Below are positions 8,433 through 17,176 of a stretch of 64,000 nucleotides of DNA, in pieces. The stretch lies in NCBI RefSeq assembly GCF_001629735.1, contig NZ_CP015224.1, forward strand, positions 1,178,001 through 1,242,000. Direction: 5' to 3'. Origin of the DNA: Lysinibacillus sphaericus (GTDB lineage: Bacteria > Bacillota > Bacilli > Bacillales_A > Planococcaceae). The position numbers and the translations under genes were made by a program. The notes below the pieces were generated by a model, which was given only the letters and a program-made list of their open reading frames with translations, was not told the origin of the DNA and searched no databases. Position 1 is the stretch's first letter; each line of letters begins with the position of its first letter.

Positions 8433-8520
8433 AAGGGTCACTTTGGTTAGAAGTGACCCTAAGTAACAAATCAGGAGGTTGTTAAACTAGTTTAGCTTAA
8501 CTATTACTATATATATGATG
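8433..8520 (+). repeat. Dispersed repeat type 2, copy 1
   Basis: A hairpin (GGGTCACTT / AAGTGACCC) is followed by AGTAACAAATCAGGAG, then GTTAAAC, GCTTAAC and ATTACTATATATATGAT. The same series of blocks recurs at 16246-16330 with a different hairpin sequence. The rest of the gap 8221-8607 shows no gene. Confidence 0.65.
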
Positions 8521-8607
8521 AGTTCACTTCGTATATCTAGTTGATGGCCTCTTCAGTAGAAATTAAAACTATATTGAAGAAAAATTATTTTTTTAGCAAA
8601 AAAATAG

Positions 8608-9060
8608 TTATCGGAGGACGCGTATTTTCAGTAAAAATCTATAATACCCATACAAACATAAATAAGGGAGCAAATAGGAGAAAAAGGTAAAATAAATATT
8701 CCATCCGTTTTGGTAGATGACCCTTTCAAAGAAAACAAATATCCCTTCTAAAAAAGTGGTGAGCAAAGTCATTAAAAATAGAACCAAAAAAGGTTTGTTC
8801 GTTTTTTTTATGAAATAGATACAGTAGCAGGATAAGACAGGGTATATGCCAACATCAAAAGGTAGTGAAGCAAAACTTTTTTGTTCGGGAAAAGGTAGCA
8901 CCTCCCAAAAATCGAAATAAAAGCCGAGAGCATTCATGAGATAAGCAACGACACTAAAAAATGGAGCCACTAAAAAAAGCAATATTTTTTCTTTTTTGTA
9001 TAGATGCATGAGACAAATCACCCAAGGAATGAGAAAAACTAAAAATAAATGTAAAATCAT
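8608..9060 (-). CDS. CBO0543 family membrane protein
   Basis: 150-residue membrane protein with five hydrophobic segments. The block LPFDVGIYPVLSCYCIYFI followed by LEGIFVFFERVIYQNGWN is typical of the CBO0543 family common in Bacillales spore formers. Function unknown. The ATG is preceded by GAAAGGG. Confidence 0.75.
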   Translation of the reverse strand: MILHLFLVFLIPWVICLMHLYKKEKILLFLVAPFFSVVAYLMNALGFYFDFWEVLPFPEQKSFASLPFDVGIYPVLSCYCIYFIKKTNKPFLVLFLMTLLTTFLEGIFVFFERVIYQNGWNIYFTFFSYLLPYLCLYGYYRFLLKIRVLR

Positions 9061-9201
9061 CTTTTACCCTTTCATTACTAACTAATCTAATCTTTATTAG
9101 TATTACTGCAGAACCGTAGAAACATACAGATGTTGGTGATGTGGAATATAACAATACGTCAAAAATATTTTAATTGATGTGGACAATAATGAGGACGGGA
9201 G

Positions 9202-9465
9202 TTGAATAAAGTGAGTGGAATTGATAAACGTAATCGATTAAGCGAGGAGCCATTTACGTATGAAATTACGAAAAACGGGAATGTCGCTATTTATTACGAG
9301 GGGAAACAAATTAAAGTGGTTAAGGAAAACGAGGCAGAGCGTCTTTTAGCAAAAATCCATGAAGCGGAACAACAGACAATAGAAGTTCAATTATTATTAG
9401 CGAAAATGACGGGCAATTTTAAAAGAGGTAATGAAAAATTAGGGAAACAAAAAAGAAAGGTTTAG
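9202..9465 (+). CDS. Small conserved hypothetical protein
   Basis: 87-residue soluble protein: a short beta-rich N-terminal part (TYEITKNGNVAIYYEGKQIK) then a basic amphipathic helix rich in Glu/Lys/Gln. Two starts are possible: TTG at 9202 (GAGG upstream) or GTG at 9211 (GGGAG 9 nt upstream). Function unknown. Confidence 0.6.
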   Translation: MNKVSGIDKRNRLSEEPFTYEITKNGNVAIYYEGKQIKVVKENEAERLLAKIHEAEQQTIEVQLLLAKMTGNFKRGNEKLGKQKRKV

Positions 9466-9767
9466 CTATGGAGAATCAAAATTTATGTGATGAATGATTT
9501 TTCGGTATAATATTTATGCAATTTATACATCCAATTATTGTATTTAATTTTCCTTTTTAAGGCATTGAGCTAGGTGCGGATCGTGATTTTTTATACCTCA
9601 TCATCCACTTATAAAAATACAAATGATTGTTATGTCCAATTATAGGGGACTTCTAATGGCGTACTTTCTTTTGAATTTGAATATTTTGTTAATCATTCGC
9701 TCGTTTTACCATTTCTGTGGAAATACGTGTTATTCTATATTGGAATAATAAATAGGGAGGCGTTAAT
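9466..9767. other. Intergenic region upstream of oleate hydratase
   Basis: AT-rich with no gene seen. The promoter of the hydratase must lie here. TATAAT-like hexamers occur near 9510 and 9737, but no convincing paired -35 was fixed. Confidence 0.4.
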
Positions 9768-11540
9768 ATGTATTACAGCAATGGTAACTATGAAGCTTTC
9801 GCACGTCCTAAAAAACCTGAGGGGGTAGATGAAAAATCTGCTTATCTAATTGGTTCGGGTCTAGCCTCGCTGTCAGCAGCATGTTTTTTAATTCGGGATG
9901 GCCAAATGAAAGGTGAGAACATTCATATTCTTGAAGAGTTAGATATTTCAGGAGGTAGTCTGGATGGCATACTTAATCCGACGAGAGGGTTTATTATTCG
10001 CGGTGGTCGAGAAATGGAGGACCATTTTGAATGCTTATGGGATTTATTCCGTTCCATTCCTTCATTAGAGGTAGACAATGCTTCTGTTTTAGATGAATTT
10101 TATTGGTTAAACAAAGAAGACCCCAATTATTCAAAATGCCGATTAATAAAAAATAGAGGTCAAAGACTTGAAGATGATGGCAAGTTTACCTTATCGGATC
10201 AGTCATCTGAGGAAATGATTAAATTATTCTTTACGCCTGAGGAAAAGCTAGAGGATAAAAAAATCACAGATGTTTTCTCTGAAGAATTTTTTGAATCGAA
10301 CTTTTGGCTATATTGGTCTACGATGTTTGCATTTGAAAAATGGCATTCAGCTATGGAAATGCGCCGTTATATTATGCGTTTCATTCACCACATTGGTGGA
10401 TTACCAGACCTATCAGCATTGAAATTTACGAAATATAACCAATATGAATCATTAGTATTACCGATGATAAAATATTTAGAAAGCCATGATGTTGATTTTC
10501 AATATAATACGGTAGTAGAGAATGTTTTGGTCGATAAAGTGGGTGACAAAAAAGTAGCTCATACGTTAGTTTTAAGAAAAAATGGCGTGAAAAAGAATAT
10601 TGAGCTAACAGAAAATGAATTGGTGTTTGTGACAAATGGTAGTATCACGGAGAGTACAACATACGGAGATAACTATACACCAGCCCCTATCAATAAAGAT
10701 TTAGGTGGAAGCTGGTCACTGTGGAAAAACATGGCTGCCCAAGATACAGACTTTGGACGACCAGAAAAGTTCTGTGATCATCTTCCAGAAGAAAGCTGGT
10801 TTGTTTCCGCCACTCTAACGACATTAGATGATCGTGTGGCTCCCTATATTGAGAAAATTAGTAAAAGGGACCCTTATGCAGGTAAAGTAGTGACTGGAGG
10901 CATTGTCACAGCTACAGATTCTAATTGGATGCTAAGCTATACGTTAAACCGACAACCTCACTTTAAACAACAACCAAAAGACCAATTAGTCGTTTGGATT
11001 TATGGTTTACTATCAAATAAACCAGGTGATTTTATTAAAAAAAGTATTACGGAATGTACTGGTATTGAGATAGCACAAGAGTGGTTATACCATATGGGTG
11101 TACCGGTTGATGAAATTCCTGACATCGCCCAAAATTCTTGTAATACTATTCCGTGCTATATGCCTTATATCACCTCTTATTTCATGCCAAGAGCCATGGG
11201 GGATCGTCCACTAGTTGTACCAGAAGGCTCTGCTAATTTAGCCTTCATTGGTAACTTTAGTGAAACAGCAAGAGATACAGTTTTTACAACTGAATATTCA
11301 GTAAGAACTGCGATGGAGGCAGTCTATCAACTATTAAATATTGATCGTGGAGTTCCAGAAGTATTTGCATCTTCTTTTGATGTTCGCACTTTATTAGCTT
11401 CAACTGCTCGCTTATTAGATGGCAAACAATTAACAGATATTGATGCCCCATTTATCTTAAAACAAATTGGTAAATTAGGTATTCACAAAACAAAAGATAC
11501 GATTATTTATGACTTATTGAAAGAAAGTAAATTAATATAG
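9768..11540 (+). CDS. ohyA: Oleate hydratase (myosin-cross-reactive antigen family)
   Basis: 590-residue FAD enzyme that adds water to the cis-9 double bond of oleate to give 10-hydroxystearate, a detoxification of host or environmental fatty acids. The Rossmann motif is [18 protein letters not shown] (about residues 29-46). [16 protein letters not shown], with the conserved catalytic-region Glu, and [19 protein letters not shown] near the C-terminus are family hallmarks. Full family length. A GGAGG site precedes the ATG. Monocistronic with a strong terminator. Well-studied homologues exist in Lysinibacillus, which supports the suggested host. Confidence 0.95.
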   Translation: MYYSNGNYEAFARPKKPEGVDEKSAYLIGSGLASLSAACFLIRDGQMKGENIHILEELDISGGSLDGILNPTRGFIIRGGREMEDHFECLWDLFRSIPSLEVDNASVLDEFYWLNKEDPNYSKCRLIKNRGQRLEDDGKFTLSDQSSEEMIKLFFTPEEKLEDKKITDVFSEEFFESNFWLYWSTMFAFEKWHSAMEMRRYIMRFIHHIGGLPDLSALKFTKYNQYESLVLPMIKYLESHDVDFQYNTVVENVLVDKVGDKKVAHTLVLRKNGVKKNIELTENELVFVTNGSITESTTYGDNYTPAPINKDLGGSWSLWKNMAAQDTDFGRPEKFCDHLPEESWFVSATLTTLDDRVAPYIEKISKRDPYAGKVVTGGIVTATDSNWMLSYTLNRQPHFKQQPKDQLVVWIYGLLSNKPGDFIKKSITECTGIEIAQEWLYHMGVPVDEIPDIAQNSCNTIPCYMPYITSYFMPRAMGDRPLVVPEGSANLAFIGNFSETARDTVFTTEYSVRTAMEAVYQLLNIDRGVPEVFASSFDVRTLLASTARLLDGKQLTDIDAPFILKQIGKLGIHKTKDTIIYDLLKESKLI

Positions 11541-11570
11541 ACATGGGTAATTAGCGGAATCAGCTTACTC

Positions 11571-11608
11571 AATAGACAAAGCCCTTAAAGGGACTTTGTC
11601 TATTTTTA
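11571..11608 (+). terminator. Terminator of oleate hydratase
   Basis: 11-bp stem AATAGACAAAG / CTTTGTCTATT with an inner CCCTTAAAGGG and a trailing T run. Confidence 0.9.
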
Positions 11609-11805
11609 TGACGAACATACATCTTCATCCTAGAAAGAATGAACGGAATGTAATGAAACTATTAAATTTAGTCTATCGTAGCGAGCGGATACCGAATCAA
11701 TCGAATTACGTTTCTCAGCAGATTTTATTAACGAAGAAATAATCAATGAGTAATAGGTTCTTTGAGCGAAAATATGTATGAGCCGCTGCCATAAAACGAA
11801 ATAAA

Positions 11806-11843
11806 CATCAAAAAGTCGCCCCTATATAGGCGACTTTTTGATG
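11806..11843. terminator. Bidirectional terminator
   Basis: Perfect 15-bp stem CATCAAAAAGTCGCC / GGCGACTTTTTGATG, with T-rich flanks on both strands, just beyond the GNAT gene stop. Nothing else is seen between 11609 and 11805. Confidence 0.85.
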
Positions 11844-11910
11844 CTATTCATTTGAAGATTGGAGCGCAAACATTTTTATAAAATTGCTCTATAGCGAGGG
11901 AGAAACTATA

Positions 11911-12378
11911 CTATAATTCAAAGCGCATCGTATGGTTTATATCCTTAAACCCAAGTTTTTCATATAAGGCTATAGCTCCTTTATTTCCAGACAGAACGTT
12001 CAACTCCAAGTAATTTAATTTGCGAGTATCAGCCCATTTCTTCGCTTCTAACAGTAAGGCAGACCCGATTCCTTTACTTTGGTATCGCTTTCCAACAATG
12101 ACATCAATAATAAAGGCGTAAGTGTATTCGACCATGCATGTATAGCGAGGAGTCGTCATCTCCTTTATTAATAAAAATCCTAGGATTTCATGATCTTTTT
12201 CAGCGATTAAAATATCCGAATCATCCTCGATAATGGTATATCGAATAAAATTAACATCTTGTTTAGCAGGTCTGATATATTTAGGTTGTAGAATAGACAT
12301 TTCTAAAAAGAGCTCTTGGTATAACACCTCGATCTGTGGAATGGCATCAAGTGTGGCAATTTTTATTTCCATCGTCAT
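11911..12378 (-). CDS. GNAT family N-acetyltransferase
   Basis: 155-residue acetyl-CoA-dependent transferase. Motif A is VGKRYQSKGIGSALLLEAKKWA (the Q/R-x-x-G-x-G/A acetyl-CoA loop), and motif B is LNVLSGNKGAIALYEKLGFK. Substrate unknown. GGAGG precedes ATG 12378; a second ATG two codons later is equally possible. Confidence 0.88.
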   Translation of the reverse strand: MTMEIKIATLDAIPQIEVLYQELFLEMSILQPKYIRPAKQDVNFIRYTIIEDDSDILIAEKDHEILGFLLIKEMTTPRYTCMVEYTYAFIIDVIVGKRYQSKGIGSALLLEAKKWADTRKLNYLELNVLSGNKGAIALYEKLGFKDINHTMRFEL

Positions 12379-12450
12379 ATACCTCCATTTATGTTTTACT
12401 AATATGGAATATTTTACATGATTGGATGAATAATAGAAAGGGGGGAGAGC

Positions 12451-12846
12451 ATGAGATTATGGCATGTGGATGTAATAGGCTTCCTACCAAAAGGGCAGCT
12501 ACTTTCACAATGGCGAGAATTAAACAGTATATTTGCCAAGGAAGATAAGCATATACTCATTAATTATATTTATGAATATCCTAAAGACGACTTGTTTATT
12601 TATACGGAAATGGTCATTGCTGAAATGAAGAAGCGTGGCTATCAAATTAGAGCCTATGAAAAAATGAATAAATACTTTGAGGATTTAGGGCCTGTCGAGG
12701 CAAAAACACCTTTTAAGCAACATCATAATAGGGAATATCTTGAAATTTGTTATTATAATTTAAAAGAGAAATTTATTCGCGGTCAGAAAGATTATGATGA
12801 GGACATGTATCAACAATTATGTATGTTTGTAAATAGCAATCATTGA
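12451..12846 (+). CDS. Pyrimidine dimer DNA glycosylase / T4 endonuclease V-like family protein (TIGR02328-type)
   Basis: 131-residue protein whose N-terminus MRLWHVDVIGFLPKGQLLSQ matches the family in which a small glycosylase/AP lyase excises UV-damaged bases. The middle NYIYEYPKDDLFIYTEMVIAEMKKRGYQI also fits. In T4 enzymes the alpha-amino group of residue 2 is the nucleophile. Function in the family is predicted rather than shown for most bacterial members. GGGGGGAG precedes the ATG; the next gene starts 20 nt after the stop, so the two are probably co-transcribed. Confidence 0.65.
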   Translation: MRLWHVDVIGFLPKGQLLSQWRELNSIFAKEDKHILINYIYEYPKDDLFIYTEMVIAEMKKRGYQIRAYEKMNKYFEDLGPVEAKTPFKQHHNREYLEICYYNLKEKFIRGQKDYDEDMYQQLCMFVNSNH

Positions 12847-12866
12847 TAGGGAAGGTGGGGTTGGCC

Positions 12867-13487
12867 ATGCTACAGGCTATTATTTTTGATGTAGATGGGA
12901 CGATGTTGGATACAGAAAAAGCGATTTTACAGTCGCTGCAAAGGACATTGCGTGAGGAAACGCAAAAAGAATATGCTTGTGAGGAATTACGATTTGCCCT
13001 AGGTATTCCAGGGAAGGACACATTACAGCGTTTAAACGTTGAGGATATAGAGGCGGTTCATCAAAAGTGGTCTGCAGCTGTTCTTGATTTTTCTCATGAG
13101 GTTTCCGTCTTCCCTAATCTGGAAGCGGTCATCCAATCCTTAGCAAGTAAACCATTAGAGCTCGGCATTGTTACATCGAAAACTAGACAAGAAGTAATAG
13201 ATGAATTTGATCCGTTTGGGTTAAGTGAATATTTCACCCAAATTATTAGTGCCAGTGATACGGAGCAACATAAACCCCACCCAGAGCCTCTTTTAAAATG
13301 TCTGGAATTATTGCAGATAGCCCCTGAAAATGCTATCTATATAGGGGATTCCATATATGATCTACAATGCGCAAAAGATGCAGGAGCGAAATTTGCCCTT
13401 GCCCTGTGGGGTGCCAAAACGACTGAGGGGTATGAAGAGGCGGATTATGTGTTACAGGAACCGTCGGATATCCTGACCCTTATATAG
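12867..13487 (+). CDS. HAD family hydrolase (phosphoglycolate phosphatase-like)
   Basis: 206-residue HAD subclass I phosphatase. Motif I DVDGTMLD is at residues 8-15 (nucleophile Asp8, acid Asp10), motif II is the Thr of IVTSK, motif III is the Lys of QHKPHPEP, and motif IV is IGDSIYDLQCAKDAG. The helical cap lies between residues 18 and 80. Substrate unknown. The start at 12867 is preferred over the upstream in-frame ATG because AAGGTGGGG lies just before it. Confidence 0.88.
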   Translation: MLQAIIFDVDGTMLDTEKAILQSLQRTLREETQKEYACEELRFALGIPGKDTLQRLNVEDIEAVHQKWSAAVLDFSHEVSVFPNLEAVIQSLASKPLELGIVTSKTRQEVIDEFDPFGLSEYFTQIISASDTEQHKPHPEPLLKCLELLQIAPENAIYIGDSIYDLQCAKDAGAKFALALWGAKTTEGYEEADYVLQEPSDILTLI

Positions 13488-13490
13488 AAA

Positions 13491-13520
13491 GAAGGTGTAT
13501 CCATTATGTGATACACCTTC
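13491..13520. terminator. Bidirectional hairpin between convergent genes
   Basis: Perfect 11-bp stem GAAGGTGTATC / GATACACCTTC between the HAD and DinB genes. Confidence 0.75.
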
Positions 13521-13525
13521 GACTA

Positions 13526-13996
13526 TTAATCCCAAATTTTCGGTATCGTCACTTTCGCTGTTCGCAAATAATCCAGTAATTGCCCCGTATGAACGGACTC
13601 ATGATAGGCAATCCTCAGCAACATATCGCCTAAATTTCTTATGTATCCTACATCTGAGCGGTCAATTTGAATACTTGTTAAATCCTCATCTGTGAATGAT
13701 TGAACTGTTTCGATAAATTCAAGTCTATAGGGCGCTGCCGTTAATAATTCTGCTTCAACAGTGGAGTATGCTTGGTCTTCAAAGGGTGAGTCATAATCAG
13801 TTAGACTACCTTTATTTTTAATTGCTAGATGGTAATAATGCTCACTTTCAAGAACATGTCTTACCATTTCGATGCAAGACATAGCCTCATTGTCGGGCTT
13901 CCAAAGTAATTTTTCTTGGGGGATCGACGTCCAAAGTTTTATACTACGTCTACGTACTTCTTCAAAATTTAATACTAGTACATCAATTGAATTCAT
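13526..13996 (-). CDS. DinB family protein
   Basis: 156-residue DinB-like helical protein. Candidate metal-ligand His residues lie in MVRHVLESEHYYHLA and RIAYHESVHTGQLLDYL, the family pattern. It is the second DinB protein in the window and only distantly similar to the one at 2991-3494. GGAGGAAG precedes the ATG. Confidence 0.85.
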   Translation of the reverse strand: MNSIDVLVLNFEEVRRRSIKLWTSIPQEKLLWKPDNEAMSCIEMVRHVLESEHYYHLAIKNKGSLTDYDSPFEDQAYSTVEAELLTAAPYRLEFIETVQSFTDEDLTSIQIDRSDVGYIRNLGDMLLRIAYHESVHTGQLLDYLRTAKVTIPKIWD

Positions 13997-14160
13997 ATTC
14001 TTCCTCCATTCGCTAGTATAATAAAATTATACACGAATGTACGTTCTTATGGGGAGCTATTTCTATCAGCTTAGCGTATGATTCTTTAATTGTTTATATA
14101 AAAAATCATAAATTTGGCTTGTGCTTTTTTCTTCACTATTTGTATAACACGTCTATTATG

Positions 14161-14333
14161 TTAAAGATACTTTCTGACGTGGTGATTCGCAAAAAATAAT
14201 TCTTGGTACCGATCATCTTGGTACATTTCCTCAAACCAATCATTCTGTAGTAGTCTTTCCAAATTGCGATCGAATTTTCTTGTATGTAAAGTCGTAGAAC
14301 CATTCAATGCATTGGCTAAAATTGCTAACAAAT
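14161..14333 (-). pseudogene. C-terminal fragment of a lost gene
   Basis: The minus strand reads a coherent acidic tail: LLAILANALNG, then RKFDRNLERLLQNDWF and FEEMYQDDRYQELFFANHH before a TAA. It is preceded in frame by a TGA, while a neighbouring frame continues upstream (QQVSKRIVSPEHP), so a frameshift joins the two. The family is not recognised. It is a better coding candidate than the plus-strand open frame over the same bases. Confidence 0.4.
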
Positions 14334-14385
14334 TGGGTGTTCAGGAGATACAATCCTTTTTGACACTTGCTGCGGTACGAGAGAA

Positions 14386-14631
14386 GTGCAACGGTATCTC
14401 CCAATTTTGGTTGGGTTCTTTATCGCAGTACATTCTTCGTCAGTTTCGATTATATGCGAAACTGGATGGGGTGACGATTTTTACTTTACTGTTGAAAAAG
14501 GTTACCAACGTGCAGTTGTGAAAATTAACTTAGATGCACGATTTATTGAAGATAGGTTAACTTACCGTGAAATATTAGAAATTAAAGACAAAAACTTTAT
14601 ATCAGCATATAAAGAATTTTTTTATAAATGA
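14386..14631 (+). pseudogene. Possible gene remnant
   Basis: Open frame of 81 codons with a plausible charged C-terminal half (INLDARFIEDRLTYREILE, KDKNFISAYKEFFYK) but no ribosome binding site at its ATG, which lies in sequence shared with another remnant. Probably the 3' end of a lost gene; family unknown. Confidence 0.3.
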
Positions 14632-14951
14632 AATTTTATTAGTCGTGTAGGGTAGTTATCAATAACTTATAAAAAGTAAAAGAGGCATGCAAAAATCATT
14701 TATTAAGTGAATTTTAGATTTTTTACTTCGCGAAGTTAAATATGCCTTCCTAAATCAAAAAATGTTGGACCGATTGTATCCTGGTCTACCATTTTTTCTT
14801 TTTGTCCCAACATCTTTAAGGATTGAGAGTAGCAACAGATAATTCTTTTTAAGATTAAATGTAAAAAATTTCATTTTATAGAAGGGATATTCCAATTTAG
14901 TGTTGAATTAATAAAGTGTGTAATAAAATACCAAAAATAGGAGGTTTTATT
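14632..14951. other. Leader/intergenic region of the bacteriocin-like locus
   Basis: Holds a weak terminator-like hairpin at about 14762-14800 (AATGTTGGACC with GGTCTACCATT, followed by six T) and then the promoter region of the next gene. No gene seen. Confidence 0.45.
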
Positions 14952-15647
14952 ATGTCAAAGGCGAAAAAAATAATTTTGCCAGTATTAATGATCTTTACTA
15001 TTTTTTGTTTAGGTTTTTCTCCAGCTCAAGATATGTCTGTGCAAGCTAAGGATTCTCCGAGTGTTGTTGTAGTTTCTGGCAAACTTGCTAAGGAACTGGT
15101 AAATTCGACGCTCCGAGCAGTCAAGGAGGGTGAAGTTGAGAATGTAGCTCCTGTGTCTGCTTTTGATTTGGAAGGTTCGAGTGTGTACACTGTTGGGGGT
15201 GGAGTTACGGTTGTTACAGTTCCTTTGCATGGGGATTATAGCCTTCCTAGTAATATAACAGTATTCTTCGATGAGGATAATACTGTATTACAAACAAATG
15301 AAATGTTGGTTACCAAGAATGATTTAGGAAACTTCCGAGTTGAGACGTATTTGGATGGATCACTTAGTAATTCTGTGGATACTGAGCTTGCATATATTAC
15401 AGATGAAGAGATGCTTGCAGAGGAGCCAGTTATGGAAGCGATGGGTGTAGGAGCAGTGGCGAGTTGTCTTGGTGCAGTACTTGGTATTGGTGCTACGGCG
15501 GCATATATTATTGCAGTTGCGTGTGGTGGTTCGTGTGCAACACCGACACCAGTGACTGCTGCGATATGTGCTGCATGTATTGGTGCATATGCAGTTATTG
15601 GTGCCGGTGGTATTGCCGGAGCGGTAGCTTGTTTCAATTACCTGTGA
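14952..15647 (+). CDS. Secreted bacteriocin-like precursor, halocin C8-like C-terminal domain
   Basis: 231-residue precursor. Residues 1-36 are a Sec signal peptide (basic N-terminus, hydrophobic core ILPVLMIFTIFCLGF, Ala-rich end near SVQAKD). Residues 37-165 form an acidic propeptide-like region, and the last 65 residues are very hydrophobic, Gly/Ala-rich and contain six Cys (SCLGAV, VACGGSCATP, AICAACIGAY, VACFNYL). This layout resembles proteins annotated with a halocin C8-like bacteriocin domain, where the C-terminal part is released as the peptide. The start is set by AGGAGG at 14939-14944. A small membrane protein gene follows after 9 nt and may give immunity. Activity is inference. 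Confidence 0.7.
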   Translation: MSKAKKIILPVLMIFTIFCLGFSPAQDMSVQAKDSPSVVVVSGKLAKELVNSTLRAVKEGEVENVAPVSAFDLEGSSVYTVGGGVTVVTVPLHGDYSLPSNITVFFDEDNTVLQTNEMLVTKNDLGNFRVETYLDGSLSNSVDTELAYITDEEMLAEEPVMEAMGVGAVASCLGAVLGIGATAAYIIAVACGGSCATPTPVTAAICAACIGAYAVIGAGGIAGAVACFNYL

Positions 15648-15656
15648 GGTGAATAG

Positions 15657-15854
15657 ATGCATAAGGTTTTGGCAATTTCGATTTTGGGAATGGGTATAAC
15701 TGGGGCCGTTTTAATCATCTCGGTCGCATTGTTATTCAAATCTCCAATTGGAAATGTGGTACTGATGGTTACAGCTGCTTCAACAATAGCATTCATTATA
15801 TTCGCTGTTGCAGCTTTAGTATTTCGTCGGCGATTAGATGCAAATAGAGAGTAA
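15657..15854 (+). CDS. Small membrane protein, putative immunity partner
   Basis: 65-residue protein with two hydrophobic helices (ISILGMGITGAVLIISVALLF and VLMVTAASTIAFIIFAVAALVF) and a basic tail FRRRLDANRE. It starts 9 nt after the precursor stop; its GAGGTG site overlaps that stop codon, implying translational coupling. The immunity role is inferred only from position and size, as for other bacteriocin operons. A very strong terminator follows. Confidence 0.65.
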   Translation: MHKVLAISILGMGITGAVLIISVALLFKSPIGNVVLMVTAASTIAFIIFAVAALVFRRRLDANRE

Positions 15855-15914
15855 TATATTTATTAAATTAATAACGAGAATAAAAGGGGTTGGGAAAAAA
15901 CAATCTCTACTTAA

Positions 15915-15957
15915 AAAGCCTGTGAATTTTTACGAACAGTAAAAATTCACAGGCTTT
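15915..15957. terminator. Strong terminator of the bacteriocin-like operon
   Basis: Perfect 19-bp stem (AAAGCCTGTGAATTTTTAC and its complement) around a 5-nt loop. Confidence 0.9.
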
Positions 15958-16245
15958 AAATTTATATCTGAAGAGATTTAGTTTTATATATCGAAGAAGG
16001 AAATAAAGAACAAAAGCAATGAAAATCAATAATAAATTAAACACTAATCACAAGATAATATTAGGAGTGCATGTATTCGTTCAAAAACAAAAAACCTACT
16101 ATATTTACAACTGATTATGTTCATTTTTTTTAGTTATGGCAAGACAATATTATTATGCTTACTTTCAATGTTAATAATGATTAACCAAATGAATGAAGTA
16201 GACCGTTCTTATCTCTCGTATTCAATGACCGAAAAATGGGAAGGG

Positions 16246-16330
16246 CACACCCCTCGGAAGTGCCCCACAGTAACAAATCAGGAGATGCCTTGTTAAACGA
16301 CTTTCGCTTAACATTACTATTTATATGATT
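16246..16330 (+). repeat. Dispersed repeat type 2, copy 2
   Basis: Hairpin GGGCAC / GTGCCC, then AGTAACAAATCAGGAG, TTGTTAAAC, GCTTAAC and ATTACTATTTATATGAT, matching the copy at 8433-8520 block by block while the first hairpin differs. The 288 bases before it (15958-16245) show no gene. Confidence 0.65.
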
Positions 16331-16407
16331 GGATAACTTGGTTTTGTAGACCCTTGTACCGACCCTTAAAAAAATCTATTTATAATTATAGGCTATATGA
16401 AGAGATA

Positions 16408-16443
16408 AACCAGGTACCCATTATTTATGAGTACCTGGTTTAT
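16408..16443. terminator. Terminator hairpin, ACCAGG family, copy 1
   Basis: AAACCAGGTAC / GTACCTGGTTT stem around CATTATTTATGA. It overlaps the 3' end of the minus-strand gene 16421-16684. Near-identical hairpins occur at 24471 and 26647. Confidence 0.7.
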
Positions 16444-16684
16444 TGTATGAATGAGGATGAAATTGTCTATGTAAAAAATGGATGCCTATAAAAATGCTGC
16501 TGACACCGATGATTCTTAATAATACGTTTTGGAGAAATTGCCTATCGTCTACTGTGATAACGATAAACATAAGGCCCATTGTTAATAATGCAGAGCCAAA
16601 GATCCCTTTTATTACTCTCATAAAGATGTTCGGTTGATAATGTTGCAGAAATAATCGCTCCTTTCTGAAAAGTAAAAGGATCAC
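16421..16684 (-). CDS. Small membrane protein
   Basis: Up to 87 residues, two hydrophobic segments (IKGIFGSALLTMGLMFIVITV and LRIIGVSSIFIGIHFL). The open frame begins at GTG 16684, but the only good Shine-Dalgarno (AAAGGAG) lies inside it, so translation probably starts further in, for example at a non-ATG codon near 16648 or the ATG at 16621. Function unknown. Confidence 0.5.
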   Translation of the reverse strand: MILLLFRKERLFLQHYQPNIFMRVIKGIFGSALLTMGLMFIVITVDDRQFLQNVLLRIIGVSSIFIGIHFLHRQFHPHSYNKPGTHK

Positions 16685-16748
16685 TAGGCTGGTTTAAGTG
16701 ACCCTTTCATTATATTGAAGGGATATTTCTAGGTGCTAAAGGGATGTA

Positions 16749-16913
16749 TTAGTATCCACCACTCATAAAACTAGCGCCAACGATAATTAAAAGAATGAAA
16801 AGAACAACGATTAATACAAATGATGAACCGTTATAGCTGCCGCCATTGTCGCCGCCATAATAACAACCGCCACTGTTCATATTACCTACATTTCCGCCGT
16901 ATCCGTATCCCAT
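16749..16913 (-). CDS. YjcZ family sporulation protein
   Basis: 54-residue peptide with a Gly/Tyr/Asn-rich head ([16 protein letters not shown]) and a single C-terminal membrane helix [18 protein letters not shown], the hallmark of YjcZ-type small sporulation membrane proteins. AGGAGGGA precedes the ATG. Probably made in the sporulating cell. A second member lies at 25091-25213. Confidence 0.88.
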   Translation of the reverse strand: MGYGYGGNVGNMNSGGCYYGGDNGGSYNGSSFVLIVVLFILLIIVGASFMSGGY

Positions 16914-17176
16914 TGAAGATCCCTCCTTTCTACAACCTATAATATGTAGGAGGGGAGGATAGAGAAATGTTATTTACCCTATACTAGCTTATTTATTTTC
17001 AAGAATAGCATAAATAGAGGGAAATAAAAGAGGCTATTCTTTCAGCAAGTATGGTCGTCTCCCCCTAAAGGTACGTTCCTTCCGATAAAGAATCTGTCTA
17101 TTGGGTTCTTTTTTTATAAAGAAACCGTCTAAATGTGTCTTAGTGTTCAAAATTCGAAAGAAAATATTCCTAAATA
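16914..17176. other. Intergenic region before the collagenase
   Basis: Contains a weak plus-strand terminator-like hairpin at about 17089-17118 (AAAGAATC with GGGTTCTTT and following T) but no gene. Confidence 0.4.

Noticed and set aside
12843-12866. Upstream ATG of the HAD gene overlapping the previous stop
   Set aside because: The ATG at 12867 has AAGGTGGGG just before it; the upstream ATG lacks a Shine-Dalgarno sequence and the HAD motif I would be unusually far from the N-terminus.
14264-14521. Plus-strand 85-codon open frame
   Set aside because: The minus strand of the same bases gives a more protein-like acidic tail, and the plus frame lacks a start signal.
15236-15637. Long minus-strand open frame antisense to the bacteriocin-like precursor
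   Set aside because: It is Ala/Pro/Thr-rich only because it mirrors the Gly/Ala-rich codons of the real gene, and it has no ribosome binding site.
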